Below are positions 50,804 through 62,017 of a DNA stretch of 64,000 nt, piece after piece. The stretch spans positions 3,472,001 through 3,536,000 of the forward strand of contig NC_046681.1 of the NCBI RefSeq assembly GCF_009870125.1, written 5' to 3'. The position numbers were made by a program, and so were the translations under genes. This DNA comes from Drosophila pseudoobscura. Taxonomy: Eukaryota > Arthropoda > Insecta > Diptera > Drosophilidae. The notes under the pieces are model-generated. The model made no database searches and was not told the DNA's origin. It saw only the letters and a list, made by a program, of their open reading frames with translations. The number at the start of each line of letters is the position of its first letter. Positions within the stretch are counted from its first letter, which is position 1.

Positions 50804-52053
50804 CTACATCTTAGTTGGGTCCAAAGGGTTGATCTGTCCATCAGTCGGAGCAAAGTTAATGATTAGTTTCGCTTGGTGCTGGTCCCTGTGCTCCGAACGA
50901 TTCAACTTAGTTCTGACTTGTGAACGAAAGTCCTCTACAGAGAGGCCAGTGTCTATTTTATCGCTACAGGCATCTGGATTAACCGGATAGGCATCGTCGC
51001 CGGGAAGCAGATGCACAATGCCGTCGTTGCATTTGTACATGACAGGATGGGTGAGAACGATGCCCTTGGGGGCACGTTGAATGGCAAATTGACGCAGCTC
51101 TTCCAGGGAGCCAAAGTTAAGGCAGCGAGAAAGTTCGTAGAACTGAGGAGGCGGCAGCCAGAGCTCTTTTCTTAGAGAAGCCAGAAGATAATCCAAGGGA
51201 GAACGCCACTGTTTAGAGCGAAAAAAAAGGTGTTTAGTGGGTGTTCAGCGACTACTCATTGGATTTGATCGACTTACCGCACAGTCCTTGACCTCATTGG
51301 GCTCAATGTGCAGGCTGGGCGCCTGTTCGAGAGTGGTCAGGAAGAAGGCCGTCACAAAACGCTTCTTAAACGTCGAAGGCGTGCGCCAGACAGACCAATC
51401 GTGGAGTGACCAAATATCTGGCACCACTTCCAGCTGCTTGCAGAGTTCCAGGAACTGGCTGGCATCATTGTGGACCAAATGCTGCCAGTGGGCGCGATCG
51501 AATTGCTCATAGAACTGCCCATAGCCGCTGGTCGAGGTCAAGGTCTTGGCATCCCGACACAATAAGATGCCCAATTCCTCAAAGGTTTCCCGTAAGGCAG
51601 TCAGACGCAGCGACAAGCCGCTGCGTAAAAGATCAGAGGCCTTGACAAAGAAGTTCCGCACTTGCGACAATCTAGCAATCTCACGTGTCTATCGCATCGG
51701 TATCTTCCCGCGAATTGAATATCTCGGGACGCGGAGCCTTCACGTGGCAGACGTCGCGCAGCATGGCTGAACTAATGTTGTGACGCTGAAAGTGCGATAG
51801 CCAGGCAGGGGAGCTGTCCGTGGCCTCGCACACTCCCCCTGGAAAGACGGACGAGTTCGGCATGAAGCTGGACTTTGAGGTCCGCGTGAGCAGCAGCGCC
51901 TTAAATAATAGGTTCGATATTTATAAGACTATACCTAATCCAATTAGATTGTCTTACATTGTAGTCGAAGGATTGCCTTGTTGCTCCTTTATCCCTGGCC
52001 AACAATATCAAGCTAGAGGACGGGCGTATTTTGGCCAGCACCTGCTTCGACAT
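50804..52053 (-). CDS. NUDT19-type Nudix hydrolase, copy B, four exons
   Basis: Minus-strand exons 52053-51958, 51899-51685, 51620-51278 and 51208-50804 join in frame to 352 aa. The split Nudix signature is VFPGG (50-54) plus RETFEELGIL (114-123), so the metal-binding glutamates are intact. Predicted CoA-type pyrophosphatase. The first (FDYN|ALLL), second (phase 2 before the LRLTALRE block) and last (phase 0 before WRSPLDYL) introns match positions in copy A; two other introns of copy A are absent. The C-terminus is PTKM, at best a weak peroxisomal signal. It is divergently arranged with copy C, the start codons 118 bp apart. Symbol among CG10194/CG10195/CG18094 not resolved. Confidence 0.88.
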
Positions 52054-52171
52054 ATCGCTTAGGTAACAACCGATATCGATTGCATGTACTCGATAGGTCG
52101 ATTGGTAATCTCACGAAGTGGATCAAAGGTTTTTTTGACTGTAATAACTGATTTCTGATATATGATTTACA
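52054..52171. promoter_or_regulatory. 118 bp shared promoter of Nudix-B and Nudix-C
   Basis: The two start codons face away from each other across only 118 bp, so both 5' UTRs and both core promoters must fit here. It contains GATATCGATT at about 52071, one base off a DRE, and a second ATCGAT-like CTCGATAGGTCG. No TATA box seen. Confidence 0.5.
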
Positions 52172-53315
52172 ATGGTTGCTACCCACGACACTGGAACGTA
52201 CAGACCCTCGGCCAGCCTCATATTGGCTGCTAGGGAGGATTCCTCTGCAAAGTTTGACTACAGCGTAAGGCTGGTACGAAAGGGGAATGGTATTTAAATT
52301 TAATTTCTTTTGCCTATAGTTACTTTTAATAAAACGCAGCGAGCGCACTTCTTATGCTTTGAATCACTGCGTCTTTCCTGGTGGCGTGTTCGATGCCGGG
52401 GCGGACGAGTCTCCAGAGTGGATAACATATTTTCAGTCTTTTGGCGTGACCGACGAGGATTTGAAGCGACTGAGCAGCGACCAGGTGTCCGCCAGGTCAA
52501 AGTTCCTGTCCTCCGGCCAGAACTTTTCCAGAGATATCTCATTGCGGCTGACCGCTCTAAGGGAGACTTTCGAGGAAGTCGGCCTCCTGCTTTGCTCCAA
52601 CGAAGAGGGCATTAGGAGTTGGAATTGCACGACAGGCGACCCGCGGACTTTGCTCCTCCAGCCAGAAGATCGCTCCCATTGGCAACAGCGAGTGCACAAC
52701 GATGCCACTCAGTTCCTGGCATTATGCCGGCATCTCCGCGTTCTTCCCAATCTCTGGTCCCTCCAAGAATGGTCCATTTGGAGGACACCAGCCACTGCGA
52801 GTCGCAAGTACGACACTGTTTATTACATTACCGCTCTGCAAGCGCAGTCGAAGCAGGTGAGCCTTTTGCTAGAGCCGCAAGAGGTGGCCTCGGCGCACTG
52901 GCTGGCTCCGGAAGACGCCTGGACCCATTCCCAAGATGGCACTATATGGCTACCGTTCATGCTGCTCTACGATACGGCGCGTCTGATGAACCTGCATCGT
53001 TTGGAGAACCTCTTAAAGTTCTCTCGGGAGCGCAGTGCTTTGGGGACCACATTGGTGCAGCCTGTGTACTACCGCTGCGATGGATGCATGTTTGGAGTGC
53101 TTCCAGGCGACGAACTCTACGTAAACCAGCCGGAGAACTGCACCCAAGCCATTATCCTGTCCGGCTCTGTTGCCGAACTGAACCGCCGTGCCAGGCAGTA
53201 CAATCGATACATCATCTACGACTTTCACAAGGTTGTGCTGGCCTCAAACGTTCCTCCCTTTGATGGACATCTCCAGCTGCAGGCGAACGTCAACACCCAG
53301 CTAGCGAAATTGTAA
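52172..53315 (+). CDS. NUDT19-type Nudix hydrolase, copy C, two exons
   Basis: Exons 52172-52264 and 52320-53315 give 362 aa. Only the first intron (FDYS|LLLIKR) is kept; the rest of the gene is one exon. The Nudix signature is VFPGG (49-53) plus RETFEEVGLL (112-121), complete. The protein ends TQLAKL, a canonical AKL peroxisomal targeting signal, matching the peroxisomal CoA diphosphatase role known for NUDT19. The 3' end faces Ctu2, with stop codons 40 bp apart. The start ATG follows an in-frame upstream stop region and precedes a conserved SASLIL strand shared by all three copies. Confidence 0.9.
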
Positions 53316-53355
53316 TAGAAATGGCCCCATTTATGGGAGAAAATATATTTTTTTG

Positions 53356-54573
53356 CTACGACAGAGTATCATATCCCAGCTCTAGCTGTATGCAGCGGCA
53401 GGCGTGACACAGTCCATCTTTAAACTCAAGTCGCTGCTTGGCCAGACTCTCTGAAGCGTCGCCATCCTTGGACAGGCCCACTCCAGCCTCTGAAACGGCC
53501 CTCGAGTACTCAATGGCCAAGAGTGTGTCGGAGAGCTTCGCGTCCAGCGGGGATTGGCATTGAGCACAAGAAGCCTGCTCCATGTGTGCATTTGCAGCAA
53601 TTTTATCGCCGGTCCGAAACACCGTGGACACTGTGGCAGGGTAGTTCTGTTGCAGGTTGCCCACAAAGGCGGCGGTCAGGTTCTGAAGACTGGCAGTCTG
53701 GCCACGCTCCTGTCCATAGCTGCTGCCGCTCTCCCGCAGCGGCTTCAGTTGGCAGGCATGCACATAGAATCGCACTTCCTGTTCGTTGAGATCCCTTAAG
53801 GGACGCAGTAACTTGACCCCGGCTGCCAGCCTGTCGTCCAAGAGGGCCACATCCAAAGCGGCGCTTCCTCCGCGCCCCAATGCAATGGACGTCAGCAGCT
53901 GTGTGGCCAGGTCGCCACTGACGCTCGGTTCAAAGACGTGACTGCAGCTTAGCTTCTGGGCCACAGAGGCCAGCAGGTTCTTGCGTTGCTGCTGGTGGTA
54001 ATCCTGTCGAGCTGTCAGGCTGCGGAGTTTCTCAAGCTTCGTGTTAAGACCGTTGGGCTCCTTTAGAGACGTAGAGTATTGCCCGAGACGCTGCAGAGAG
54101 CAGGCCGATGCTCCAAGCTCAACCACATAGAATTCAAGTGGTTCGTATCGAGTGCCGAGTGCTTGAAGAGCCTGCAGATTCATCGATTCACCGCCATGCA
54201 CGGACTGGGCGTCTATGTAGACCACTCGAGCATTGCAATGCAGTCGCCTGAATGTGTTTTGTGTCTGCGCGAAGTGGAGCATGTCCAGGAGCACCAGAGA
54301 CTCGGCAGAGCCATCCACCGCGAGAAGGACTTCAGCGTTGCGCGGCAGGACCTTGGCAGCCCCCAATGACGCTCGAAACTTGTGTCGAGCGTGGTTCAAG
54401 AAGCAGTCACGGCACTCGGCCACGCGAAAGTTCAGTTTGTACAGCTCACTGGAGACCACTCCGCACTTGTTGCAATCTCCTGGACTTATCACTATCCCGG
54501 TGGGCAAGGACTCCGCTACCATGGCATGGGTAGCGCCCTCGTCGCCAAAATCATCCTCTCCAATGCTGCACAT
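53356..54573 (-). CDS. Ctu2: Cytoplasmic tRNA 2-thiolation protein 2
   Basis: Partner of the thiouridylase Ctu1 (NCS6) in making 2-thiouridine at the wobble position of Lys, Glu and Gln tRNAs in the cytosol. Single-exon gene; from the ATG at 54573 it encodes 405 aa. An in-frame TTG further upstream is not a likely start. Four CxxC pairs are visible: CNKC (34-37), CRDC (54-57), CAQC and CHAC near the C-terminus, as in the CTU2/NCS2 family. The ATP-pyrophosphatase loop is degenerate ([10 protein letters not shown]), also typical of the family. Divergent from swm, with a DRE between. Fly ortholog CG10189. Confidence 0.92.
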   Translation of the reverse strand: MCSIGEDDFGDEGATHAMVAESLPTGIVISPGDCNKCGVVSSELYKLNFRVAECRDCFLNHARHKFRASLGAAKVLPRNAEVLLAVDGSAESLVLLDMLHFAQTQNTFRRLHCNARVVYIDAQSVHGGESMNLQALQALGTRYEPLEFYVVELGASACSLQRLGQYSTSLKEPNGLNTKLEKLRSLTARQDYHQQQRKNLLASVAQKLSCSHVFEPSVSGDLATQLLTSIALGRGGSAALDVALLDDRLAAGVKLLRPLRDLNEQEVRFYVHACQLKPLRESGSSYGQERGQTASLQNLTAAFVGNLQQNYPATVSTVFRTGDKIAANAHMEQASCAQCQSPLDAKLSDTLLAIEYSRAVSEAGVGLSKDGDASESLAKQRLEFKDGLCHACRCIQLELGYDTLS

Positions 54574-55363
54574 GCCAATCCAAATCAATTAAAATATATT
54601 TCACAGATAAACGAAATTCCCAGTGCTGGATAGTTAGACGATAGTCATCGATGACGACAAAGATATATCGATATATCGATTACACAGCCCACTCGTCAAG
54701 CAACCTTGCAACAAGGCAGCAGGAAAAAGTGCAGTGAAAAACACAAATATAGCCATTAAAACTGTAATTTGTTGTAGAAAAATTATTGATAAGTTAAATT
54801 TAAGGCCCAAGGTATGTCCAGTTTGTGTTTGTGAGCAGAAATGTCCGCAGAAAGTGCAATAAATTTGGGCGCAAAAAACTGGGTGCTGTCGTACGAACAT
54901 ATATACATGCATATGTAAATTCGCGTGCGTGTGTGTGTGCGTGAGAGTGTCAGTGTGCGTGTAGTTGTATGTCTGCTATTCGTAGGCAGCAAAAAGTATC
55001 GGGTAGCACAATCGAGAAACTTTCTTATTGACGATAGCAGAAGAAGCAGAGCAGATAATGAAAATCAGAAAAAACTATCAGATATTCGAATAAAATATAA
55101 AATCAAGGAATCTCGTATTTACAGCGCGGAAAATCACAATCAGCAAATACAATCGTAAGCAGCATCGTACGCATCGCGGTCCCTGGCACTGTAACGTAGA
55201 CAGGACCCCAGCGTCAGAGGTCATATTAAAAATATATAGTTGGGCGCGTGTGCATGTGTGTGCCCAAGCACAATTAACCAACCGATCGACCGACCAAGCA
55301 ACCCCCCACCCAGCTTCAGAAGAAGGCCGACCAACGCAGCCATAACGACGACCCGTCATCGAA
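54574..55363. promoter_or_regulatory. Divergent Ctu2 / swm promoter region and swm 5' UTR
   Basis: Contains a perfect DRE, TATCGATA, at 54666-54673 inside an ATATATCGATATATCGAT run, plus ATCGATGA at about 54648. These are standard elements of housekeeping fly promoters and lie about 93 bp from the Ctu2 start. The rest is AT-rich probable swm leader with no upstream coding exon recognised. Confidence 0.55.
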
Positions 55364-58300
55364 ATGATATTAGAAAATTCGGATAAGCTCAAGGACTGGC
55401 TGAGCGTAGTGCTGGAGCCACTGTAAGTACATCCTTACTCTGACTGCTGCGTTGAGTTTTCACAATTTTACTATTTACTTTTGTAACAAATAGCTGCGAT
55501 GCGGACTCGTCTGCTTTGGCGCGCTATGTCATCGCGCTGCTCAAAAAAGACAAATCGGATAAGGATCTCAAACGCATCATGATCGAGCAGCTGGATGTCT
55601 TTCTGTCCGAGGAGACGACGCGCTTCGTGGAGCGCCTGTTCGATGCCATTGCCACCGAGGAATACTTGACGCTGCCCGCTCCCCTGCCTGTGGCAAGTGG
55701 AGCTGTTGAGCTCGACGTCGATCTGGACTTGGCGCTGGCCATGGATGGGTCCACCGACATTGAGGCTATGTTGGCCGCTCCCTCACCGCCTCCGGCGCCA
55801 TCAAACGACATTGTGATAAAGCTCGAAAGCAATCAGCCGCAGCTCGACCAGCAGCAGCCCCAGCCGAGCACCGATTCCCAGGAAGCAGATGCCCTGGCCA
55901 CCGCCACCGCCTACGTCAGTCAGAAAGCCAGTATTGCCTCCATCCCCACAACAGATGCCAATTCGACAACACACCCCAAGCCAGCCTTCGATGTGAGTAG
56001 AAAGATCATCCCGCAAGACCATGCCAGTGTTCTTATTGTTTTGCCTGTCGTATTGCAGCAAAAAACCAAAGACTCGCAGAACCCACAACAACAGCAGTCT
56101 GCGACGCATTACCATCATGTGCGCAGTGCCAGTCCTCCAGGGCGGAGCAGCGGGGGAAACGGTGCCTTGGGGCTGGGAGGATTGGCGGGCAGCAGCGCTG
56201 GATATGCCGACAAGGAGAACCAGCCACGGGAAGGTCGCCGGCGGCGAGCGTCCCTTCGTTCGCGCTCACGGTCCCGCTCACGCTCCAACGAGCGTGCCTT
56301 CCGGCGCTCCAGATCTAGGGATCGTCGTGTGAATGAGCGCGAGAAAAGCCAGCGCCAGTTCCGCAACAAATCCCCGCCGGGCGCGGCTGACAACCGTCAC
56401 CATGGGCGTCGCAATTTCGATCGTCGCCGTATCGGCGGCAACACGGATGAGCGCCAGCGATTCGGCAACAACAAGAGCCGACGCTCGCACAGTCGCTCCG
56501 TGTCGCCCGAGCGCAATGCGCGGCGCAACCAGAGCTCCCCTGAGCGGGGACAAGCCCTGCCAGCCAACCAGCTGACGGTCGCGGTTCCAGTCCCCATGCC
56601 AGTGGAGCATCCGGCGGCACACCCGCGCCAGCGTTGTCGGGACTTTGACGAGAAGGGGTACTGCGTGCGCGGCGAGACCTGTCCCTGGGATCACGGCATC
56701 AATCCGGTTGTCTTTGAGGGTATCAACAACTCCGCCCTGATGATGTCCATGCGGGAGTACAATCCAGACGCGCCGGAAATCTGGGCACGCGGCGGGGTGC
56801 CCCCTCCGACTGCTGGCCAGGGCCCAGCGGGACCGGGAGGACCTAACCAACCCGGCCAGACCAGCATCAATCCTTTCTCCGGAAATGTGCGTCCGAACCC
56901 CCTGATGGGCGGCTCTGGACCCAATCCCATGGGCGTGCCCAATCCTGCGGACTATGCGCGCAACCCTGCCGCTCCCCCGCAGCCAGCCATGATGCCATTC
57001 TCCTTCAATCCCACGGCCGTGACCACACCGCTACAGCGGCAGCTCATTCCCATACCTGTGGTGGATGGAGCCCCCTCTGGTGGAGTGGCCGAAATCGGCA
57101 AGCGGCGCTTCGAGCTGGAGGACACCGTGGCCATAGCCGATGTGCCCACAAAGCGCAAGGTCCCGATCAACAGTCGCCTGGGTCCGCGGATCAATCCGAA
57201 CATGCAGCAGCACAACAGCTCGCTTGAGTTGCGGAAAGTGCCGCGAGGACTCAACACCATAGCTCATTTGAACAATCACTTTGCCAAGTTCGGGAAGATC
57301 GTCAACATCCAGGTGTCGTACGAGGGTGACCCAGAGGCTGCCATCGTGACCTTCTCGACGCACGCCGAGGCGAATGTGGCCTACAGGAGTACGGAGGCTG
57401 TGCTCAACAACCGGTTCATCAAGGTCTTCTGGCACAACGAGAGCACGGGAGCGGAGGGCGGACAGATGAATCCCATGGGCGGCGGTGCCATGGGTGCCGG
57501 TGGCGGCGGCGGGAGGAAGAACGCCAGTCAGTACCATTTACATAATGTCCCCGCTGTGCCCACTCCCAATGCGGACAGTGCGAAGGTCAGCAATGCCACG
57601 CCTCTGGCAGAGGCGGGGGCGGGCAACAATGCCACGCCGACGGCAGAGCAGGCCAGCACTGCAGCGCCCGCCTCGATGCGACTCAAGCTAAACACCAGCG
57701 CGGGAGCAGGCGGCGTCGGCGGAGCTGGGGCAGCAGCAGGAGGGGCGGTAGCAGCTCGTCCGCTAAATCCGTCGGCCAATGCGGCCAGCATTCGAAAGAA
57801 GCAAGAGGAACAGCAGAAGGCCGTGCACCAGTTAGCCAATGGGCTTCGCAAGCGCAAGCAGGAGCTGCTCCAGAGCTACGTGAAACAAATGAAGACCGCA
57901 CTGGAGCTGGTCGAGCGGCTGGATAACCAGGATCCCCAGCGGGCGAACACACTGGAGACAATTAAAGTCTTGCAGGAGACCATCGACAAGCTGCGCAAGG
58001 ATGTCCATGCCGATCAGGACCAGCTGCAGGCCCAGATCCAGCAGCAACAACAGCCGCCCGTCAAGAAGACCAAAGAGCAACAGAAGAAGGAGCTGCTCGA
58101 CATGGAGCTGGAGCTCTTCGCACAGCAGCAGGAGGGCAACGATACAACGGCCATACAGAAGCGTCTCGAGGAGCTCCAGCGCACACTGGGAGGGAGCCAG
58201 GCCCCAAACAACACGAAGGCCCCCCACTTTGCAGCCACACCGGGGGCAGCAGGTGGTGGCCGCAAGCGGGCCAACTTCCCGGAGGGCTCCACGCGTGTTG

Positions 58301-58873
58301 ACAGAAGAACAAAGGCTATTGTTGTCACGGGCTTTGCGGCCGAGGAGGCAGACTTTGTCCTGGGGCACTTCAAGGTAGGTCTTTTCGAGAGCGGCAAGTG
58401 TAGAGTCTAAGAGGAGTCTTAATTACTCTTACAATCTCTTATAATACAGAACTTTGGTGAGATTTGCAAGCATGATGTAGATCGTGAGATTCCACAGCTA
58501 ATACTCTCCTATGCGACCCGCATCAATGCGGAACAAGCCGTGCACCGTGGAAAAATGTACCAAGACAAGCTTCTCCAGGTGTGTAAAATGTTCAAATTGC
58601 ATTTATATATAGATATATATTATCTAGTAATATCTGAAATCGTAGATTACTTGGGCGCCCGTGGTGACGCCCACGCCTGCACTGATGGCTGCACCCGCCG
58701 AGAAGTCTGCAGCGCCAGCTCCAGTGGCCGTTGCACCTCTGGAGAACCCAAAGCAATTGATTCAGTCCGTCAGCGAGAGCGAGAGTCTGCTGGGCAGCGA
58801 CACGTTGCCGGAGCTGCGTCTCGAGGACGAAGAGGAGGACGAGGAGTCCGAGGATCGTTCCTGGCGTCGTTGA
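55364..58873 (+). CDS. swm: Swm, RBM26/27-type RNA-binding protein
   Basis: Nuclear RNA-binding protein of the RBM26/RBM27 family, linked to poly(A) RNA metabolism. Exons are 55364-55422, 55494-58374, 58450-58578 and 58646-58873: 1098 aa, or 1076 aa if the in-frame 66 bp segment 55993-56058 is spliced out. An N-terminal PWI-like fold is followed by an R/S-rich region (RSRSRSRSNERAFRRSRSRD). Then come a CCCH zinc finger (CRDFDEKGYCVRGETCPWDH, C-x8-C-x5-C-x3-H), RRM1 (SLELRKVPRGLN to FIKVFWHNE), a Q/E-rich coiled coil and a C-terminal RRM (KAIVVTGFAAEEADFVLGHF, across exons 2-3). The last exon is acidic and ends DRSWRR. Confidence 0.94.
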
Positions 58874-59693
58874 TGCACCGCCCTGCGCTGCTAAGTGCTT
58901 TGGCGGCAAGCTCCAAGTGGCTCATAAGTGTTACGCACCCTTAACATGTATTTGTTGTTATTCTATATCTAAAACTAATGATTCAGTGTGTGGAGAAGCA
59001 AGCAGAGCTGTGCAGGCGGCAGCCAGAGAGATGGAAGGTATGAGGATGGGGATGGGCCACTCCACCTGCACTAGCAAACTTTGAATATAATTAAACGCTC
59101 TAAATTTTACTAATATTTTACTGAATATAAGTTATAAATCGCATACAAATACCGAATGAGTTTTGCGAATCCCACGTCTAGAAATTGTCAATGTTTGGCC
59201 GTCAGCCACTCCAACAGGCAACAGCAGGCAAATAGAATGACAAATCATGGAATGGTGGAGCAATTCGACTCGGATCACATCGGATCATCTAATACTTTGT
59301 ATTTACATATTTTTCACTCTATCCTTTTCTTATATAAACGTATATATGTACGTATGCCTATATATGTACACACCTAATTGTTAAGATTTTATGTTGAGTT
59401 AAAGCTAAAGATAAAATACTAAAACAACACAAAAAAATTGCAAAACAAAAACCCCTCAAAAACAAGCGCAATGAAAAGTCAAAGGCAAAAACAAAACAAA
59501 GAAAAAAAAACACGCAGCCACGTGAATACAAAACCGGCAAGTTATATAGAGAGATATAATAAATAAAGTAAATAGTTTCGTATTTCCGGATCGTAAAGAC
59601 TCCTCATTTTAATTGGGCCCAACAACATGGGATCGGTAAAATCGGTACAAAATCTACTCGTTTGGGGCTTGAAATTGCATATACAGTGGCGCC
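58874..59693 (+). other. swm 3' UTR and flank
   Basis: AT-rich sequence with AATAAA at 59558-59563 and 59562-59567, about 690 bp after the stop, a plausible swm 3' end. No other gene seen before the transposon at 59694. Confidence 0.5.
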
Positions 59694-61328
59694 GAAAAAA
59701 ATAGCACCAGTAGGGACGACCGTCTTTATTCCTTCAAAACAAGACCACTGTCCAACATTTGCTGGACTTTACTGCAATATAATGAAGCTGTATATGTCTC
59801 CTCTCTGAGAGAAGTGTGCTTACTCTCTCAATTCTAACGGTTATAACTTTAGGCAATTTTGCGAAAGAGGAGCGAAATGGAGCACCAACAAAAATAGCAC
59901 CAGTAACAGTTTTATGTAAAAGCTTCTACTTTTCTGAGCTTATTGATATTTTAAGTTCTTGATTGAATTAAAAATCGGTGGCTTTAGGTGATTGTGACAA
60001 GAAAGTTACAAAATTTAAGTAGTTATGGGTCTTGGAAAGCACTAAAGTGAAGAAAAAAGCCAAAGGATCAAAACTTTCATTTCAGAAGGCAGGACCTATG
60101 CTAAGGTGGGGCAAATTGTTGGTTGTTCAAAAGAAATGATTAGCAGTGCTTAGAAATATGTTTCCAACAAGAAACACGTGGAAGAAAGGCCGCGATATTC
60201 CCATTTCTGGTAAAACTACTGGTTCGTGAGAGCAGGGAGGACCCATTTAAGTCGGCCACAGAGCTAAAGCAAGGATCTTAAAAAATCGTCAAGTACCAGG
60301 AAAGTTAGATCTTGTTTACAAGAACGTAAAATGGGTACTCGTAGTATGAGGAAAATTTCACTTTTCACGGAAAGGCATGGGGCAAAAAAAGTTTGGTGTG
60401 CAAAATAGCACTAAAGTTGGGCCAAAGAAAATGGAGAAACATCCTATGGTCCGACTAAAGCTAAAATTTATTTTTTGGTGTAAAAGGGTCTTGTTCTTAT
60501 GTGAAACGACTACCGAATGCAGAATACAACCCCCTGACTCACATGTAAATTCATTAGACATAGAAAAGCAAGAAAAATCTGATGGGCATGATTTTCGTAC
60601 TAGGCAGGTGACCCAATACATGGCACAACCCCATTATGGATCAACATGTCTATGTCAATATCAAAGAAACAGTGATTCTGCTTTATGCAGAATACGAAAT
60701 AGAGTTGTTTTGTAACTTCCAGCAGGAAAATGACCCAAAACCATCTAGAAAGAGAGCTCGAAAGTGGTTCGAGCACAATTCTCTTAGTGCAATGGATTGG
60801 CCTGTTCAGTCTCCAGACTTGAACCCCATTGCTAATATTTTGGGGCAAGTTAAAAAATATGTTGCTAGTGCGGAACCAAAGAGCAATAAAGATCTTTGGG
60901 GTGTCCTGCATGGTTCGTGGATCAATATCCCAAGGAAAAGATGCGAAAATTAGGTGAGCTTAAATGCCAATATGTTGAGCTGCTGTTGATGATGCCAAAG
61001 GTTTTACAACAAAACGCCAACCTTTAAATACAGCTAAAGTAACATATTTTACAAAAAAATTTGGAAAGTTTCCTTGTATTTTATAGTTTTTTGATTTCTT
61101 TGTAAAGTGGTGCTATTTTTGTTGGTGCCCAAATTTCTGATAAAATTCTTCTCTTTTCAAATATTTTCATTTGGAGTTTGCAAATCATACCAGTGCTCTG
61201 GGATACGATAAATTATACCATAAAGTTTACATATTAGTCTTAACAACGTTCATTAGAACCATTGCTTAAGCAAAATCCGTCAAAATAGACACATTAGTCC
61301 ACTGGTGCTATTTTTTTCGGCGCAGCTG
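59694..61328 (+). mobile_element. Tc1-like transposon with doubled (IR/DR) ends, inactive
   Basis: 1635 bp element flanked by TA on both sides (59692-59693 and 61329-61330). The outer inverted repeats of about 28 bp share GCCGAAAAAAATAGCACCAG with two mismatches near the tip. A related inner copy (CACCAACAAAAATAGCACCA) recurs at 59882-59907 and inverted at 61107-61130, giving a two-repeat arrangement at each end. Transposase remnants read plus-strand: a helix-turn-helix part near 60060-60170, then the DDE part with FQQENDPKPSRKRARKWF and WPVQSPDLNPIANILGQ. The usual NPIEN glutamate is alanine, and the frame is broken by stops and shifts, so it cannot encode a working enzyme. Confidence 0.88.
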
Positions 61329-61330
61329 TA

Positions 61331-62017
61331 TGTACATACATACATACATATGTATCTTTTTAAAAAGTCTTTACGGCAGCAAGTATATTTAGTTTTATTC
61401 GTAATTCTAGGCTTCAAGTATGTTGATATTTTGTGGAAGGCCCTGTATGTTTAGGCTTTTAATGGAGTCGAGCACTTTAGCGGGGTATTCTTTCCCAAAT
61501 GTGAGGGAGAATACGTTCCAATTTTTCCTGAGCTATTTTACAGAATCTGCAAGTCCACCAGATTCAATTCATATTTGATGTAAGTGTACCTTGATTTTGT
61601 ATTGATTAGCTCTCAATTTCTTGAATTAAATGACGATCGATTAAATCGCAACAGCTTTATGTCAGTATCATGTCAGCATCCAGCTTATATTAACATTTGT
61701 ATGGTTTATACCTTATCCATCCATTTATGGGCTGGTCCATAATAGCATTTTCCCAAAGAGCTCATCTAAGGGGGTTATAATGTTGCAGGTCTGCGTTTAA
61801 TTTCGACCGCTAAAATGTACATTGTGGACATGTTAAAAACGCGCAAACTACACCTGCGCTACATATTTATAAATGTTTACTTTGTTATTAAAATAATGGA
61901 AAATTGGGATTTATGCAACTAATATATCGAACTACCGTACCATAAAGTATATATGTATGTACATAGTTGTGTAATACTTGCGCACCAAATTTGAAATCAT
62001 TTGTCCTTTCAAAGACA
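61331..62017. other. Spacer between the two Tc1-like copies
   Basis: AT-rich, with a TACATA repeat next to the transposon end. No gene or element recognised. Confidence 0.4.
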
